The notes beneath the pieces are model-generated. The model saw nothing but the letters and a program-made list of their open reading frames with translations. It was not told where the DNA came from and made no database searches. From Streptomyces fodineus (GTDB lineage Bacteria; Actinomycetota; Actinomycetes; Streptomycetales; Streptomycetaceae), in assembly GCF_001735805.1 (NCBI RefSeq), contig NZ_CP017248.1, positions 3,782,001-3,846,000 on the forward strand: DNA of 64,000 bases, given 5' to 3'. Both the position numbers and the translations under genes were made by a program. Below are positions 56,702-64,000 of the stretch, one piece after another (the first letter of the stretch is position 1; every line of letters begins with the position of its first letter).

Positions 56702-58107
56702 CCGCTGAGTGGATTTACGACGTCTCCGGCGCCGGCAAGGCGGAGATCATCGACCAGATCATCGAGGCGGAGAAGCACATTCCGGGCCTGGTGTTCAGCT
56801 ACCCGCCGATCTCGACCTGGCAGCCGGAGGGCGTCACGGACCTCACTCCGGAGGATCTGTGGGAGGGAAGCGACGTCTTCTCCTTCAACCTGTACCTCCA
56901 CATCCCGTTCTGCCGCCAGAAGTGCAGCTTCTGCTACTACAGCGTCGCCGTCGTACAGGACGACACCCAGGTCATCTGGGACTACCTGCACTGCCTGGAG
57001 AAGGAGGCGCTGCGCTACCGCTCCGCGGTGGCCGGCAAGAAGGTGGAGACGGTGTTCATCGGGGGCGGCACGCCGAGCCGGCTCAACGAGGAGCAGATCC
57101 ACTTCCTCTTCGACCGGGTCATCGGCCGGTTCGACCTGTCCGAGTGCCGGGAGATCACCTACGAGTGCTCCCCCGACTCGGCGACCCGTGGCCGCATCGG
57201 GGTGATGGCCGAGCGGGGCGTGAACCGGCTGTCCATGGGCGTGCAGAGCCTGGACCCGGAGATCCTGCGCAAGTCCCGGCGCAACGACAGCCCGGACGAG
57301 GTCGTCGCGACGTACTACAACATGGTCGAGAGCGGCGTGCCCAATGTGAACATCGACCTCATCGCGGGCATCGAGCGCGAGGCGTTCGACAACATGGAAC
57401 GCACCATGGACGCGGTCGCCGCGCTGGACCCGATCCCCACGCAGATCACCCTGTTCACGCTGTCCGTGCGCGAGGGGTCGATCAACAAGAAGACCCTGAA
57501 GGCGGAGGAGCCCGCCGACCTCTTCCGGCGCAGCCTGGCCCTGTACCGCTATGCGAAGCGGCGGATGGACGCGCTCGGTTACTGGCAGTACTCCCGCAAC
57601 CTCTTCCCGCGGGACAACTGGATCTTCCACTACCAGGACAACCACTGGGGCAGGAACGGCTATGTCCTGGCCCTCGGTTCGAGCGGCTACAGCCACGCGC
57701 ACGGCTACACCTACCTCAACACCTTCAACTACCGCCAGTACATGAAGAAGGTGGAGGCCGGCGAGAGCGCGGTGGAGAAGCTGTACCCGCTGACCGCCGA
57801 GGAGTCCCTGCGGCGCCATCTGGTGCTCGCGATGAAGCACACCGAGCTGGACATCGACGACTTCAACTCCTACTACCCGGACGGCACCCGGCCGCTCGAC
57901 CGGTTCGAGACGGTCTTCGCGGCGCTGGAGGACCTCGGGATCATCACGCGCAACGAGCAGCGGATCCGCTACCGGCCGGAATACGCCGACCTCGCCGACC
58001 GCTTCGTACGACTGTTCTACTCCGAGGAGGCCAACGGGCGGATCCGGGGCGAGCGACGACAGGACCTCCAACTGACCCGCCGCGACGCATTCGGCTTCAC
58101 CATCTGA
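56698..58107 (+). CDS. HemN-type radical SAM enzyme (second of two)
   Basis: The 469-residue protein has CRQKCSFCYY after LYLHIPF, then VETVFIGGGTPSRLNEEQIH, ITYECSPDSATRGRIGVMAE, NRLSMGVQSLDPEILRKSRR and NIDLIAGIERE. All three cluster cysteines are present. It is only distantly similar to the divergent radical SAM protein at 53.2-54.7 kb, so the two probably act at different steps or as partners. Genes on either side supply chorismate-derived amino acids, suggesting it modifies that unit. Reaction unknown; methyl transfer, cyclopropanation or other C-C bond formation are family options. Confidence 0.9.
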   Translation: MTAEWIYDVSGAGKAEIIDQIIEAEKHIPGLVFSYPPISTWQPEGVTDLTPEDLWEGSDVFSFNLYLHIPFCRQKCSFCYYSVAVVQDDTQVIWDYLHCLEKEALRYRSAVAGKKVETVFIGGGTPSRLNEEQIHFLFDRVIGRFDLSECREITYECSPDSATRGRIGVMAERGVNRLSMGVQSLDPEILRKSRRNDSPDEVVATYYNMVESGVPNVNIDLIAGIEREAFDNMERTMDAVAALDPIPTQITLFTLSVREGSINKKTLKAEEPADLFRRSLALYRYAKRRMDALGYWQYSRNLFPRDNWIFHYQDNHWGRNGYVLALGSSGYSHAHGYTYLNTFNYRQYMKKVEAGESAVEKLYPLTAEESLRRHLVLAMKHTELDIDDFNSYYPDGTRPLDRFETVFAALEDLGIITRNEQRIRYRPEYADLADRFVRLFYSEEANGRIRGERRQDLQLTRRDAFGFTI

Positions 58108-59546
58108 TGCCCCCACAGCCGCCACCCTCCCCCACATCCCCGACTCCACCCACACCCGCGCGTCCGTCCCTGGATCCGTCCCCCTCCCCGGCCGCACCCC
58201 TGTCTGCCTCGGCCTCCCCAGCCCCAGCCCCAGCCCCGACCGCGCTCGGCGCGGAAGGCGGTGAGTGGTTCGTGGGGTCTCCTTACCGGCTCGTCGGTCC
58301 GTTGGAGCAGCGCTTTGGTGATGTGCTCTGCTATCGGCTGTCCGGCGCGGACGGTCGGCGACGGGTGCTGCTGGCCGTTCTCGACGCCGTGCGCACCGTT
58401 CATGAGGACGGGCCGCTGACGCCCGACGGCCTCGCGGACGTCCTGGACGAGGAGCAGCGCCGGGCCGACGCGGCGGTCGGCGGGCCCCCGTTCGTCGGGG
58501 ACGTCGTCTTCGCCCTCGCCCACGACCTTCAGTGGAGCCTTCGGCCACCGGAGTTGCCCACCGCGCCGCGGGCGGCCCGGCCGCACGGCCCGCTGGCGGT
58601 GCTCGCCCGGATCGGTTCGGCGGCCGTGTACGACGAGACCGAGCGGACCGTGCGGACGTACGGGCGGCACGCGGACGAGCTGGCGGCCGTCGTCCGCGCC
58701 GGTGCCCGGGACCCGGGGCCCCAACCACCCCCCGGCGCACCGCTGACCCGGCCGCTCACCTGGCTGGACGCCGAGCGGTACGAGCGTCAACTGGCCCTCG
58801 CCAAGCGGTATTTCGACAAGGGCGATGTCTACCAGGCGGTCGTCTCCGTACAGGTGCGGGTGCGGCCCCATGCGCCGGTGCACGCCTACTTCGCCACGAT
58901 CGCCGAGCGGTACGACTCCGCGACGTACGCCTACTGGCTGTCGGCGGCCGGCACCCGCTTCTTCGGGGCCTGCTCGCTGCCGCATGTCATGGTCGCGGAC
59001 GGCAGGATACGGACCCGGGTGTTCGCCGGGACCGCCCCGGCCGACGACGGAACCGGGTCCGCGATCCGACGGCTGCGCGAGGACCCCAAGTACTTCAGCG
59101 AGCATGTGATGCTCGTCGACCTGGAGCGCAACGACATCGGCTCGCTCGCCCTGCCCGGCCGGGTGCGCACCGAGCGGCTGCTCGAGCCCCTGGTCATCGG
59201 GCCCACGACCTATCTGGCCACGGACGTCCTCGGCGAGCTGCCGCCGGGGACGGGTCTGGGCGCCGCGCTGCTCGGCACCTTTCCGCGCGGTGTCGTGGTG
59301 GGCGCGCCGAAGCTGCGCGCCCAGGAGGTGGTGGCCGAGCTGGAGGAACGGCCGCGCGGGTTCTACTCGGGGGCGCTCGGGATCTACCGGGCCGGGACCC
59401 GCTCGGTGGTGTCCAACACCATCGTCACCTGCGGGGAGATCGAGGGGGACGACGTCGTCCTCAGCTGCGGCGGCGGAGTGACCAACGAGTCGACGGCCGC
59501 GCAGGAGCTGTCCGAACTGGCCCTGAAACTTGCCTACTTGCGATAG
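58107..59546 (+). CDS. Chorismate-amination enzyme, component I (TrpE/PabB-like)
   Basis: The 479-residue chorismate-binding enzyme has a Pro/Ser/Ala-rich N-terminal tail (~45 residues), then DVYQAVVSVQVRVRP, RVFAGTAPADD, EHVMLVDLERNDIGSLA and FYSGALGIYRAG, ending with the family's CGGGVTNESTAAQE. At the position of the PabB catalytic Lys (PIKGT) it has Ala (FAGT), as in anthranilate synthases (PIAGT). This points to TrpE-like chemistry, though the gene pairs with a PabA/TrpG-like amidotransferase and could make another amino-deoxychorismate isomer. I see no clear tryptophan feedback-site motif. The ATG overlaps the radical SAM stop (TGATG). Confidence 0.88.
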   Translation: MPPQPPPSPTSPTPPTPARPSLDPSPSPAAPLSASASPAPAPAPTALGAEGGEWFVGSPYRLVGPLEQRFGDVLCYRLSGADGRRRVLLAVLDAVRTVHEDGPLTPDGLADVLDEEQRRADAAVGGPPFVGDVVFALAHDLQWSLRPPELPTAPRAARPHGPLAVLARIGSAAVYDETERTVRTYGRHADELAAVVRAGARDPGPQPPPGAPLTRPLTWLDAERYERQLALAKRYFDKGDVYQAVVSVQVRVRPHAPVHAYFATIAERYDSATYAYWLSAAGTRFFGACSLPHVMVADGRIRTRVFAGTAPADDGTGSAIRRLREDPKYFSEHVMLVDLERNDIGSLALPGRVRTERLLEPLVIGPTTYLATDVLGELPPGTGLGAALLGTFPRGVVVGAPKLRAQEVVAELEERPRGFYSGALGIYRAGTRSVVSNTIVTCGEIEGDDVVLSCGGGVTNESTAAQELSELALKLAYLR

Positions 59547-59581
59547 CCGGGGCACCGCACCGGGAAAGGGGAACGGCCACA

Positions 59582-61369
59582 TTGATCACCGTCGGATACA
59601 ACGGATTCACCGGCTCCGCGGAGCTGTTCGGTCGCCTCTACCGCCGTTCGGGCCGGGACCGCAACCGGGTGCTCGGGCACGACGCCGGCGCCTCCCTCTT
59701 CGTGGACGGCGAGCTGGTCGCGGCGGTGGAGGAGGAGCGGCTCTCCCGGCAGAAGCGGACCTCCGACTTCCCCGTCGGCGCCCTGCGCCGGTGTCTGGCG
59801 GACGCCGGCATCGCACCGGACGACGTCGACTGTTTCGCCTTCCCCTGGGACTTCTCCGACCGGGTCATGGACGAGCAGCTGAGGGACATCGTGGCCGGGC
59901 CGGGCTCCCCGGCGCAGAAGTTCGACGCGCTGTCCCGGCTGAACGAGCTGTACACGACGCTCGTCTCGCGCGAGGCGATCCTCGCCGACCTGCGCACCCG
60001 GACCGGGCTGGACGTGCCCGCCGAGAAGCTGCTGCTCGTCCCGCACCATCTGGCCCATCTGATGTGCGGCTACTACCTGTCCGGCGGCGAGGACGCGGCG
60101 TTCCTGATCACCGACGGCCGGGCCGAGCACCACTCCTCGGTCATGGGCGAGGTGCGGGGCGGCGCGGTCACCCTGTTCGACGAGTCCGCGATCCCGATCC
60201 GGCACTCGCTCGGCCTGCTCTACAGCAAGGTCACCCGGTATCTGGGGTTCATGCCCAACAACGACGAGTACAAGGTGATGGGCCTGAGCGCCTTCGGCTC
60301 CGCCCCGGCCGGCCCCAACCCCCTGCTGGAGCACGTGGTCAGGCTGCTGCCGGGCGGCCGTTACGAGCTGTCCTTCGACAACGTGCTGCTGGACACCCAG
60401 TCGTACTACGGCTACTTCGACCGGCTCTTCGGCCGTGAAGTCCCGCACGAGGACTGGGACTTCCGGGTCCGGGTGGCCCGGTGGGCGCAGGAGGCGGTCG
60501 AGACCGTCACCGCCCACCAGCTGGCCCATCTGGAGACCCGGACCTCGATGTCCCGTCTGCTGGTGGAGGGCGGGGTGGCGCTGAACTGCGTCAACAACAC
60601 GAAGCTGCTGGAGAGGTCGTCCTTCGCCGAGGTGTGCGTGAGCTTCGGCGCCAGCGATCCCGGTGTCGCCATCGGGGCCGGTTTCTATCCCTCGTTCCTC
60701 GCCGGGGAGCGTCCCCGGCCCGTGGACACCCCGTACCTCGGGCCCGCGTTCGGCTCGGCGGCGGCCGAGGCCGCGCTGCGGGCGGCCGGTGACCGGGTGC
60801 GCTGGGAGCGGCTCCCGCAGGACCGGCTCCTCGCGCGGACGGCCGAGCTGCTGCGGCAGAAGGTCGTGGTCGGCTGGTTCCAGGGCCGTCTCGAGTACGG
60901 GCCCCGGGCGCTCGGGCACCGCAGCATCCTGGCCAACCCCTCCTTCCCGGACATCCAGGACATCATCAATGTCCGCGTGAAGAAAAGGGAAACCTTCCGT
61001 CCGTTTGCGCCCGTGGTCCTGGAGTCCGTGGCACCGCGCGTGTTCGAGATGGGAAAGAAGAAGAGCTCGCCCCATATGACTTTCGTATTTAAGGTAAGGA
61101 AGGAGTACCGCGATTTGATCGCAGGGGCGACCCACGTCGACGGCACGGCCCGCATCCAGACCATTTCCCGGCGACAGGACCAGGCTCTCGCCGAGCTGCT
61201 CGAAATATTCGAGCGGGACACCGGCGTACCGTGTCTGTTGAACACTTCTTTCAATGTGGCCGAAGAGCCGATAGTATCCTCGCCCGAGGATGCCCTTCGC
61301 TGCTTCCTCGGCACCGGGATGGATCATCTGGTCCTGGAAGATTTCCTTGTCGGCAAGAACGAAAGATAA
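59582..61369 (+). CDS. O-carbamoyltransferase of the NodU/CmcH family
   Basis: The 595-residue protein has the Kae1-like N-terminal domain with the metal-binding His pair in LVPHHLAHLMCGYYLSG, the AFLITDGRAEH stretch, and the C-terminal YrdC-like region with FQGRLEYGPRALGHRSILAN, the hallmark of the family (as in TobZ, NovN, CmcH). It transfers a carbamoyl group from carbamoyl-adenylate to a hydroxyl. The final product, or an intermediate hydroxyl, is therefore probably carbamoylated. The TTG start has AAAGGGGAA upstream. The last ~130 codons are poorer in GC than the rest (clusters of TTT, GTA, AAG, AGG). Confidence 0.92.
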   Translation: MITVGYNGFTGSAELFGRLYRRSGRDRNRVLGHDAGASLFVDGELVAAVEEERLSRQKRTSDFPVGALRRCLADAGIAPDDVDCFAFPWDFSDRVMDEQLRDIVAGPGSPAQKFDALSRLNELYTTLVSREAILADLRTRTGLDVPAEKLLLVPHHLAHLMCGYYLSGGEDAAFLITDGRAEHHSSVMGEVRGGAVTLFDESAIPIRHSLGLLYSKVTRYLGFMPNNDEYKVMGLSAFGSAPAGPNPLLEHVVRLLPGGRYELSFDNVLLDTQSYYGYFDRLFGREVPHEDWDFRVRVARWAQEAVETVTAHQLAHLETRTSMSRLLVEGGVALNCVNNTKLLERSSFAEVCVSFGASDPGVAIGAGFYPSFLAGERPRPVDTPYLGPAFGSAAAEAALRAAGDRVRWERLPQDRLLARTAELLRQKVVVGWFQGRLEYGPRALGHRSILANPSFPDIQDIINVRVKKRETFRPFAPVVLESVAPRVFEMGKKKSSPHMTFVFKVRKEYRDLIAGATHVDGTARIQTISRRQDQALAELLEIFERDTGVPCLLNTSFNVAEEPIVSSPEDALRCFLGTGMDHLVLEDFLVGKNER

Positions 61370-61373
61370 TGAT

Positions 61374-63176
61374 ATGTCCCATTCGGCTGCCGTCTCCGCC
61401 GCGCCTTTCTGCCTCTTTCACCAGGCCGGGGTCACCCGCATCGCCACCGGCACGATCCACCGGACGGAGCTGCTCCGGGACCTGCCCCGGCCGACCGGAC
61501 TGCCCGTCATCAGCATGGTGCCGTATGCCCAGTTGAAGGAGCGCGGCTTCGCGCTGCACGACGGCGGGGAGCCCCTCGTCTCCCTCGTCGCCGAGGAGTG
61601 CCGCGAGGTGGACCTGGACGAGATCCTGGACGGCGCCGAACCGGAATTCTCCGTGGGCGAGGTGACGTTCGACGTCGGCGACGAGGAATTCACGGATGTC
61701 GTCCGCCGGGTCGTCGAGGACGAGATCTGCCGGGGCGAGGGCTCGAATTTCCTCATCTCCAGGCGCGGCCGGGTGCACATCGAGGGATTCAGCACGGAGG
61801 TCGCGAAGACCGTATTCCGGCGGCTGGCCCGTAACGAACTGGGCGCCTATTTCACCTTCTGCTTCTTCGACGGCGAGCGGTACTTCATCGGCTCCTCGCC
61901 CGAGCGGCACATCTCCATCACGGGCGAAGCGGTCGTGATGAATCCGATCTGCGGCACCCTGCCCAAGGCCGCGCTCGGCAGCCGGTCGGACCTCATCGAA
62001 TTCCTCACCGACCCCAAGGAAATCAACGAGCTTTTCCAGGTGGTCGACGAGGAACTGAAGATGATGGCCCGGATCTGCTCGGAGGGCGGTGTGGTCAAGG
62101 GGCCGTTCCTCAAGGAGATGGGCTCTCTGATCCACACCGAGTACCTGCTCGAGGGCCACAGCCGGATGGACAAGATCGACGCCTTCCGCGACTCCATGTT
62201 CGCCGCCACGATGATCGGCAGCCCCCTGGAGAACGCGGCGCGGGTCATCCACAAGTACGAGCGGGAGTCCCGCCGTTACTACTCCTCCGCGATCATGGTG
62301 CACGGCCTGGACGACTCGGGCGAGGAATACCTGGACAGCGCCATCACCATCCGCACCATGGAGGTCTCCGCGGCGGGCGACGCCCTGCTGCAGAGCGGCT
62401 GCAGTGTCGTACGCGACTCCTCCCCGGAGAAGGAGACCAAGGAGGTCCAGGCCAAGATCGCCGGCCTGCTGAAGGCACTGCGGAGCACCGAGCGCACCCA
62501 GCCGGTGCTCGACGGGTACGTGGACGACCGCGTGAAAGGCATCCTGCAGTCCCGCAACGCCTATCTGTCCCGGTTCTGGATCGACGACCAGCAGGGCAGC
62601 GTGGCGCTCGGCGCGCCCGCGCTGAAGTCCATCCTCATCGTCGACAACGAGGACGAGTTCACCCACATGCTGGGGCACGTCTTCCAGCACCTCGGTCTGG
62701 ACGTGACCGTGCGCGACTACGACGACCCCGAGCTGAACCTGTCCGCCGCCGACCTGGTGCTGGTCGGTCCGGGGCCCGGCGACCCGCGCGACCTCACGGA
62801 CCCCAAGATGCGCACGGTGCACCGTATCGTCGGCGAACTCCTCGACAAGAAGGCCAAGTTCATCGCCGTGTGCCTCGGGCACCAGGTCGTCTCCAGCCGG
62901 CTCGGCATGGAGATCGTCCGGGTCGACCCGCCGTTGCAGGGCGTCCAGCAGCAGGTGGACCTCTTCGGGCAGCACGAACCGGTCGGCTTCTACAACACGT
63001 TCTTCGCCCAGCGCCCCGAGGTGGCGCCGGCCGGGGTGGAGATCGCGGCCATGCCCGACGGCCGGGTCATCGCCCTGCGCTCCGAGAAGTTCTGCACCTT
63101 CCAGTTCCACGTCGAGTCCCTGCTCACCAGCAACTGCGTTTCCATCCTCGGAAGGGCACTCGAATGGCTTCGGTGA
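61374..63176 (+). CDS. PhzE-like 2-amino-2-deoxyisochorismate (ADIC) synthase
   Basis: The 600-residue fusion has a chorismate-binding (MST) domain (~1-400; NELGAYFTFCFFDGERYFIG, VVMNPICGTLPKAALG, SSAIMVHGLDD) and a class I glutamine amidotransferase domain (~420-600; AVCLGHQVVSSRLG with the catalytic Cys, FQFHVESLL with His-Glu). This fused order is that of PhzE and of the enediyne enzyme SgcD, which make ADIC from chorismate. Its product would feed an amino-cyclohexadiene or anthranilate-type unit. It lies 4 bases after the carbamoyltransferase gene and overlaps the next gene. It is the second chorismate-amination system of the cluster. Confidence 0.93.
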   Translation: MSHSAAVSAAPFCLFHQAGVTRIATGTIHRTELLRDLPRPTGLPVISMVPYAQLKERGFALHDGGEPLVSLVAEECREVDLDEILDGAEPEFSVGEVTFDVGDEEFTDVVRRVVEDEICRGEGSNFLISRRGRVHIEGFSTEVAKTVFRRLARNELGAYFTFCFFDGERYFIGSSPERHISITGEAVVMNPICGTLPKAALGSRSDLIEFLTDPKEINELFQVVDEELKMMARICSEGGVVKGPFLKEMGSLIHTEYLLEGHSRMDKIDAFRDSMFAATMIGSPLENAARVIHKYERESRRYYSSAIMVHGLDDSGEEYLDSAITIRTMEVSAAGDALLQSGCSVVRDSSPEKETKEVQAKIAGLLKALRSTERTQPVLDGYVDDRVKGILQSRNAYLSRFWIDDQQGSVALGAPALKSILIVDNEDEFTHMLGHVFQHLGLDVTVRDYDDPELNLSAADLVLVGPGPGDPRDLTDPKMRTVHRIVGELLDKKAKFIAVCLGHQVVSSRLGMEIVRVDPPLQGVQQQVDLFGQHEPVGFYNTFFAQRPEVAPAGVEIAAMPDGRVIALRSEKFCTFQFHVESLLTSNCVSILGRALEWLR

Positions 63177-64000
63177 ACTTACCTCTGTCCGGCCGGTATT
63201 CGGACCGCCTCCTTTTCATCTCGGGGCTCGCCGCGGACGGCCGGGCCGAGGTGTACAAGTTCGTGGATTTCGCGGCCGGCGCGGTGCACGAGACGCGTAT
63301 TCCCATCGACGAACTCCGCGCCCGTCAGCTCGAGGCGATCGAGACCGGGCTGACCGGGGCGACGCTGCCGTACGGACATACCGCCGCACAGCAACTGCTC
63401 GGCTATTTCCTGCACCCGCACGAATTCGTGCAGACCGCCGCCGGTGATCTCGTCGTCTCCTTCAAACAGGCGCCGTACGTCCGGATCCTCGGCGCCGACG
63501 GCGAGCGCCTGTGGCCCGCACCGCCGGAACTCGCCTTCGACCGGATGCTCAGCTCGACCAACTGCGAGCCGTCCCCCGGGGTCGTGGGCCTGACGGCGGT
63601 GGCGTCCGCCGACCGCTTCGCCCGCTACCGGGGCGAGGACACACTGATCGGCTGCGACCTGCTCACCTATGAACCGGCCACCGGCACCGAACGCCACATC
63701 GCCACGGTGCCGCCGTTCATCCGCGACACCCTCCACCAGCTCCAGTACTCGCCGGCCGGCTACCACGTCGGCGTCGACATGGGCCTGGAGGCGGACATCG
63801 ACGGCCCGGCCGTGAACGGCGCCGAAGGCACCCCCTTCGACGTCACGGCCTACACGCGGGCGCCGTTCCCCCGGTCGGGTTTCTTCGTCCGGGACGCGCA
63901 CACCGGCGCCGTCACCCTCCACACCCCCGAGACCGCCTGCGCGGCACACGCCGAGATCGACCCCGTCGACCCCTCGGTGTTCTACGTCTCCTGCCACAAC
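63164..64000 (+). CDS. Unidentified protein, cut by the window edge
   Basis: At least 279 residues are encoded and the gene runs off the right end. The reading frame has good Streptomyces codon structure. It begins MASVNLPLSG, shows repeated beta-strand-like stretches (LLFISGLAADGRAEVYKFVD, DLVVSFKQAPYVRILGADGE, DLLTYEPATGTERHIATVPP) reminiscent of a beta-propeller, and has no signal peptide. The ATG at 63164 has GGAAGG 8 bases upstream; a GTG at 63173 overlapping the phzE stop is an alternative. Codon 6 is TTA (63179-63181), so translation should depend on the bldA tRNA. I do not recognise the family. Confidence 0.75.
   Translation, partial: MASVNLPLSGRYSDRLLFISGLAADGRAEVYKFVDFAAGAVHETRIPIDELRARQLEAIETGLTGATLPYGHTAAQQLLGYFLHPHEFVQTAAGDLVVSFKQAPYVRILGADGERLWPAPPELAFDRMLSSTNCEPSPGVVGLTAVASADRFARYRGEDTLIGCDLLTYEPATGTERHIATVPPFIRDTLHQLQYSPAGYHVGVDMGLEADIDGPAVNGAEGTPFDVTAYTRAPFPRSGFFVRDAHTGAVTLHTPETACAAHAEIDPVDPSVFYVSCHN

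Overview
The window is very high-GC DNA with streptomycete traits: GTG and TTG starts, ATGA/GTGA stop-start overlaps, GGAGG-type ribosome sites and only a few TTA codons. I read it as a chromosomal segment of a Streptomyces or close relative. The left 18 kb is ordinary chromosome. It holds the start of an oligopeptide (Dpp/BldK-type) ABC permease, typA with a clear terminator, a large lipoprotein solute-binding protein, a three-gene succinate dehydrogenase operon, a coiled-coil membrane protein, a frameshifted PAS-GAF-SpoIIE-HATPase regulator, an anti-sigma-type ATPase, a Nudix hydrolase, a SPOR-domain protein, a GntR/UTRA repressor and a serpin. From memory, typA beside a peptide permease and near sdh resembles the typA/bldK neighbourhood of S. 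coelicolor.

From about 18.5 kb to the right edge, and probably beyond it, the genes form a large biosynthetic gene cluster that I cannot match to a known compound. The left block (18.5-33.4 kb) looks like a tryptophan arm: a PyrH-like tryptophan halogenase, flavin reductase, free-standing A-T didomain, MbtH protein, aminoacyl-carrier-type P450, type II thioesterase, tryptophan 2,3-dioxygenase and kynurenine-3-monooxygenase-like enzyme, with a luciferase-like monooxygenase, an ABM-type monooxygenase, an antiporter, an MFS exporter and a LuxR-type regulator. The gene set resembles cassettes that make beta-hydroxykynurenine-derived quinoxaline or hydroxyquinaldate units, with chlorination added.

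The middle block (51.7 to 33.7 kb, minus strand) is one long, tightly overlapped operon: C-A-T NRPS, desaturase, FeeM-like GNAT, class III aminotransferase fused to a SRPBCC-like domain, AMP ligase, a degenerate amidohydrolase, a carrier protein, an intact amidohydrolase, a shikimate-dehydrogenase-like enzyme, a second C-A-T NRPS, a thioesterase, an MFS exporter, a winged-helix regulator and an ECF41-type sigma factor.

The right block (53.2-64 kb) is a chorismate arm: a divergent HemN-type radical SAM gene, then chorismatase, glutamine amidotransferase, a second HemN-type radical SAM enzyme, a chorismate-amination component I, a NodU/CmcH-type carbamoyltransferase, a PhzE-like ADIC synthase and an unidentified gene cut by the window edge. 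Three genes in this block carry TTA codons, which suggests bldA-dependent expression. A plausible overall picture, by inference, is a chlorinated kynurenine-type unit and an amino-cyclohexadiene or aminobenzoate unit joined by a short split NRPS line (A-T, C-A-T, C-A-T, TE) and then carbamoylated and exported.

Noncoding structure of note: a perfect 124-bp direct repeat, a threefold degenerate repeat of an antiporter gene tail, tandem 19-bp repeats in a divergent promoter, a duplicated ribosome-site segment and a 36-codon ORF upstream of the NRPS operon. I saw no rRNA, tRNA, CRISPR array or insertion sequence.
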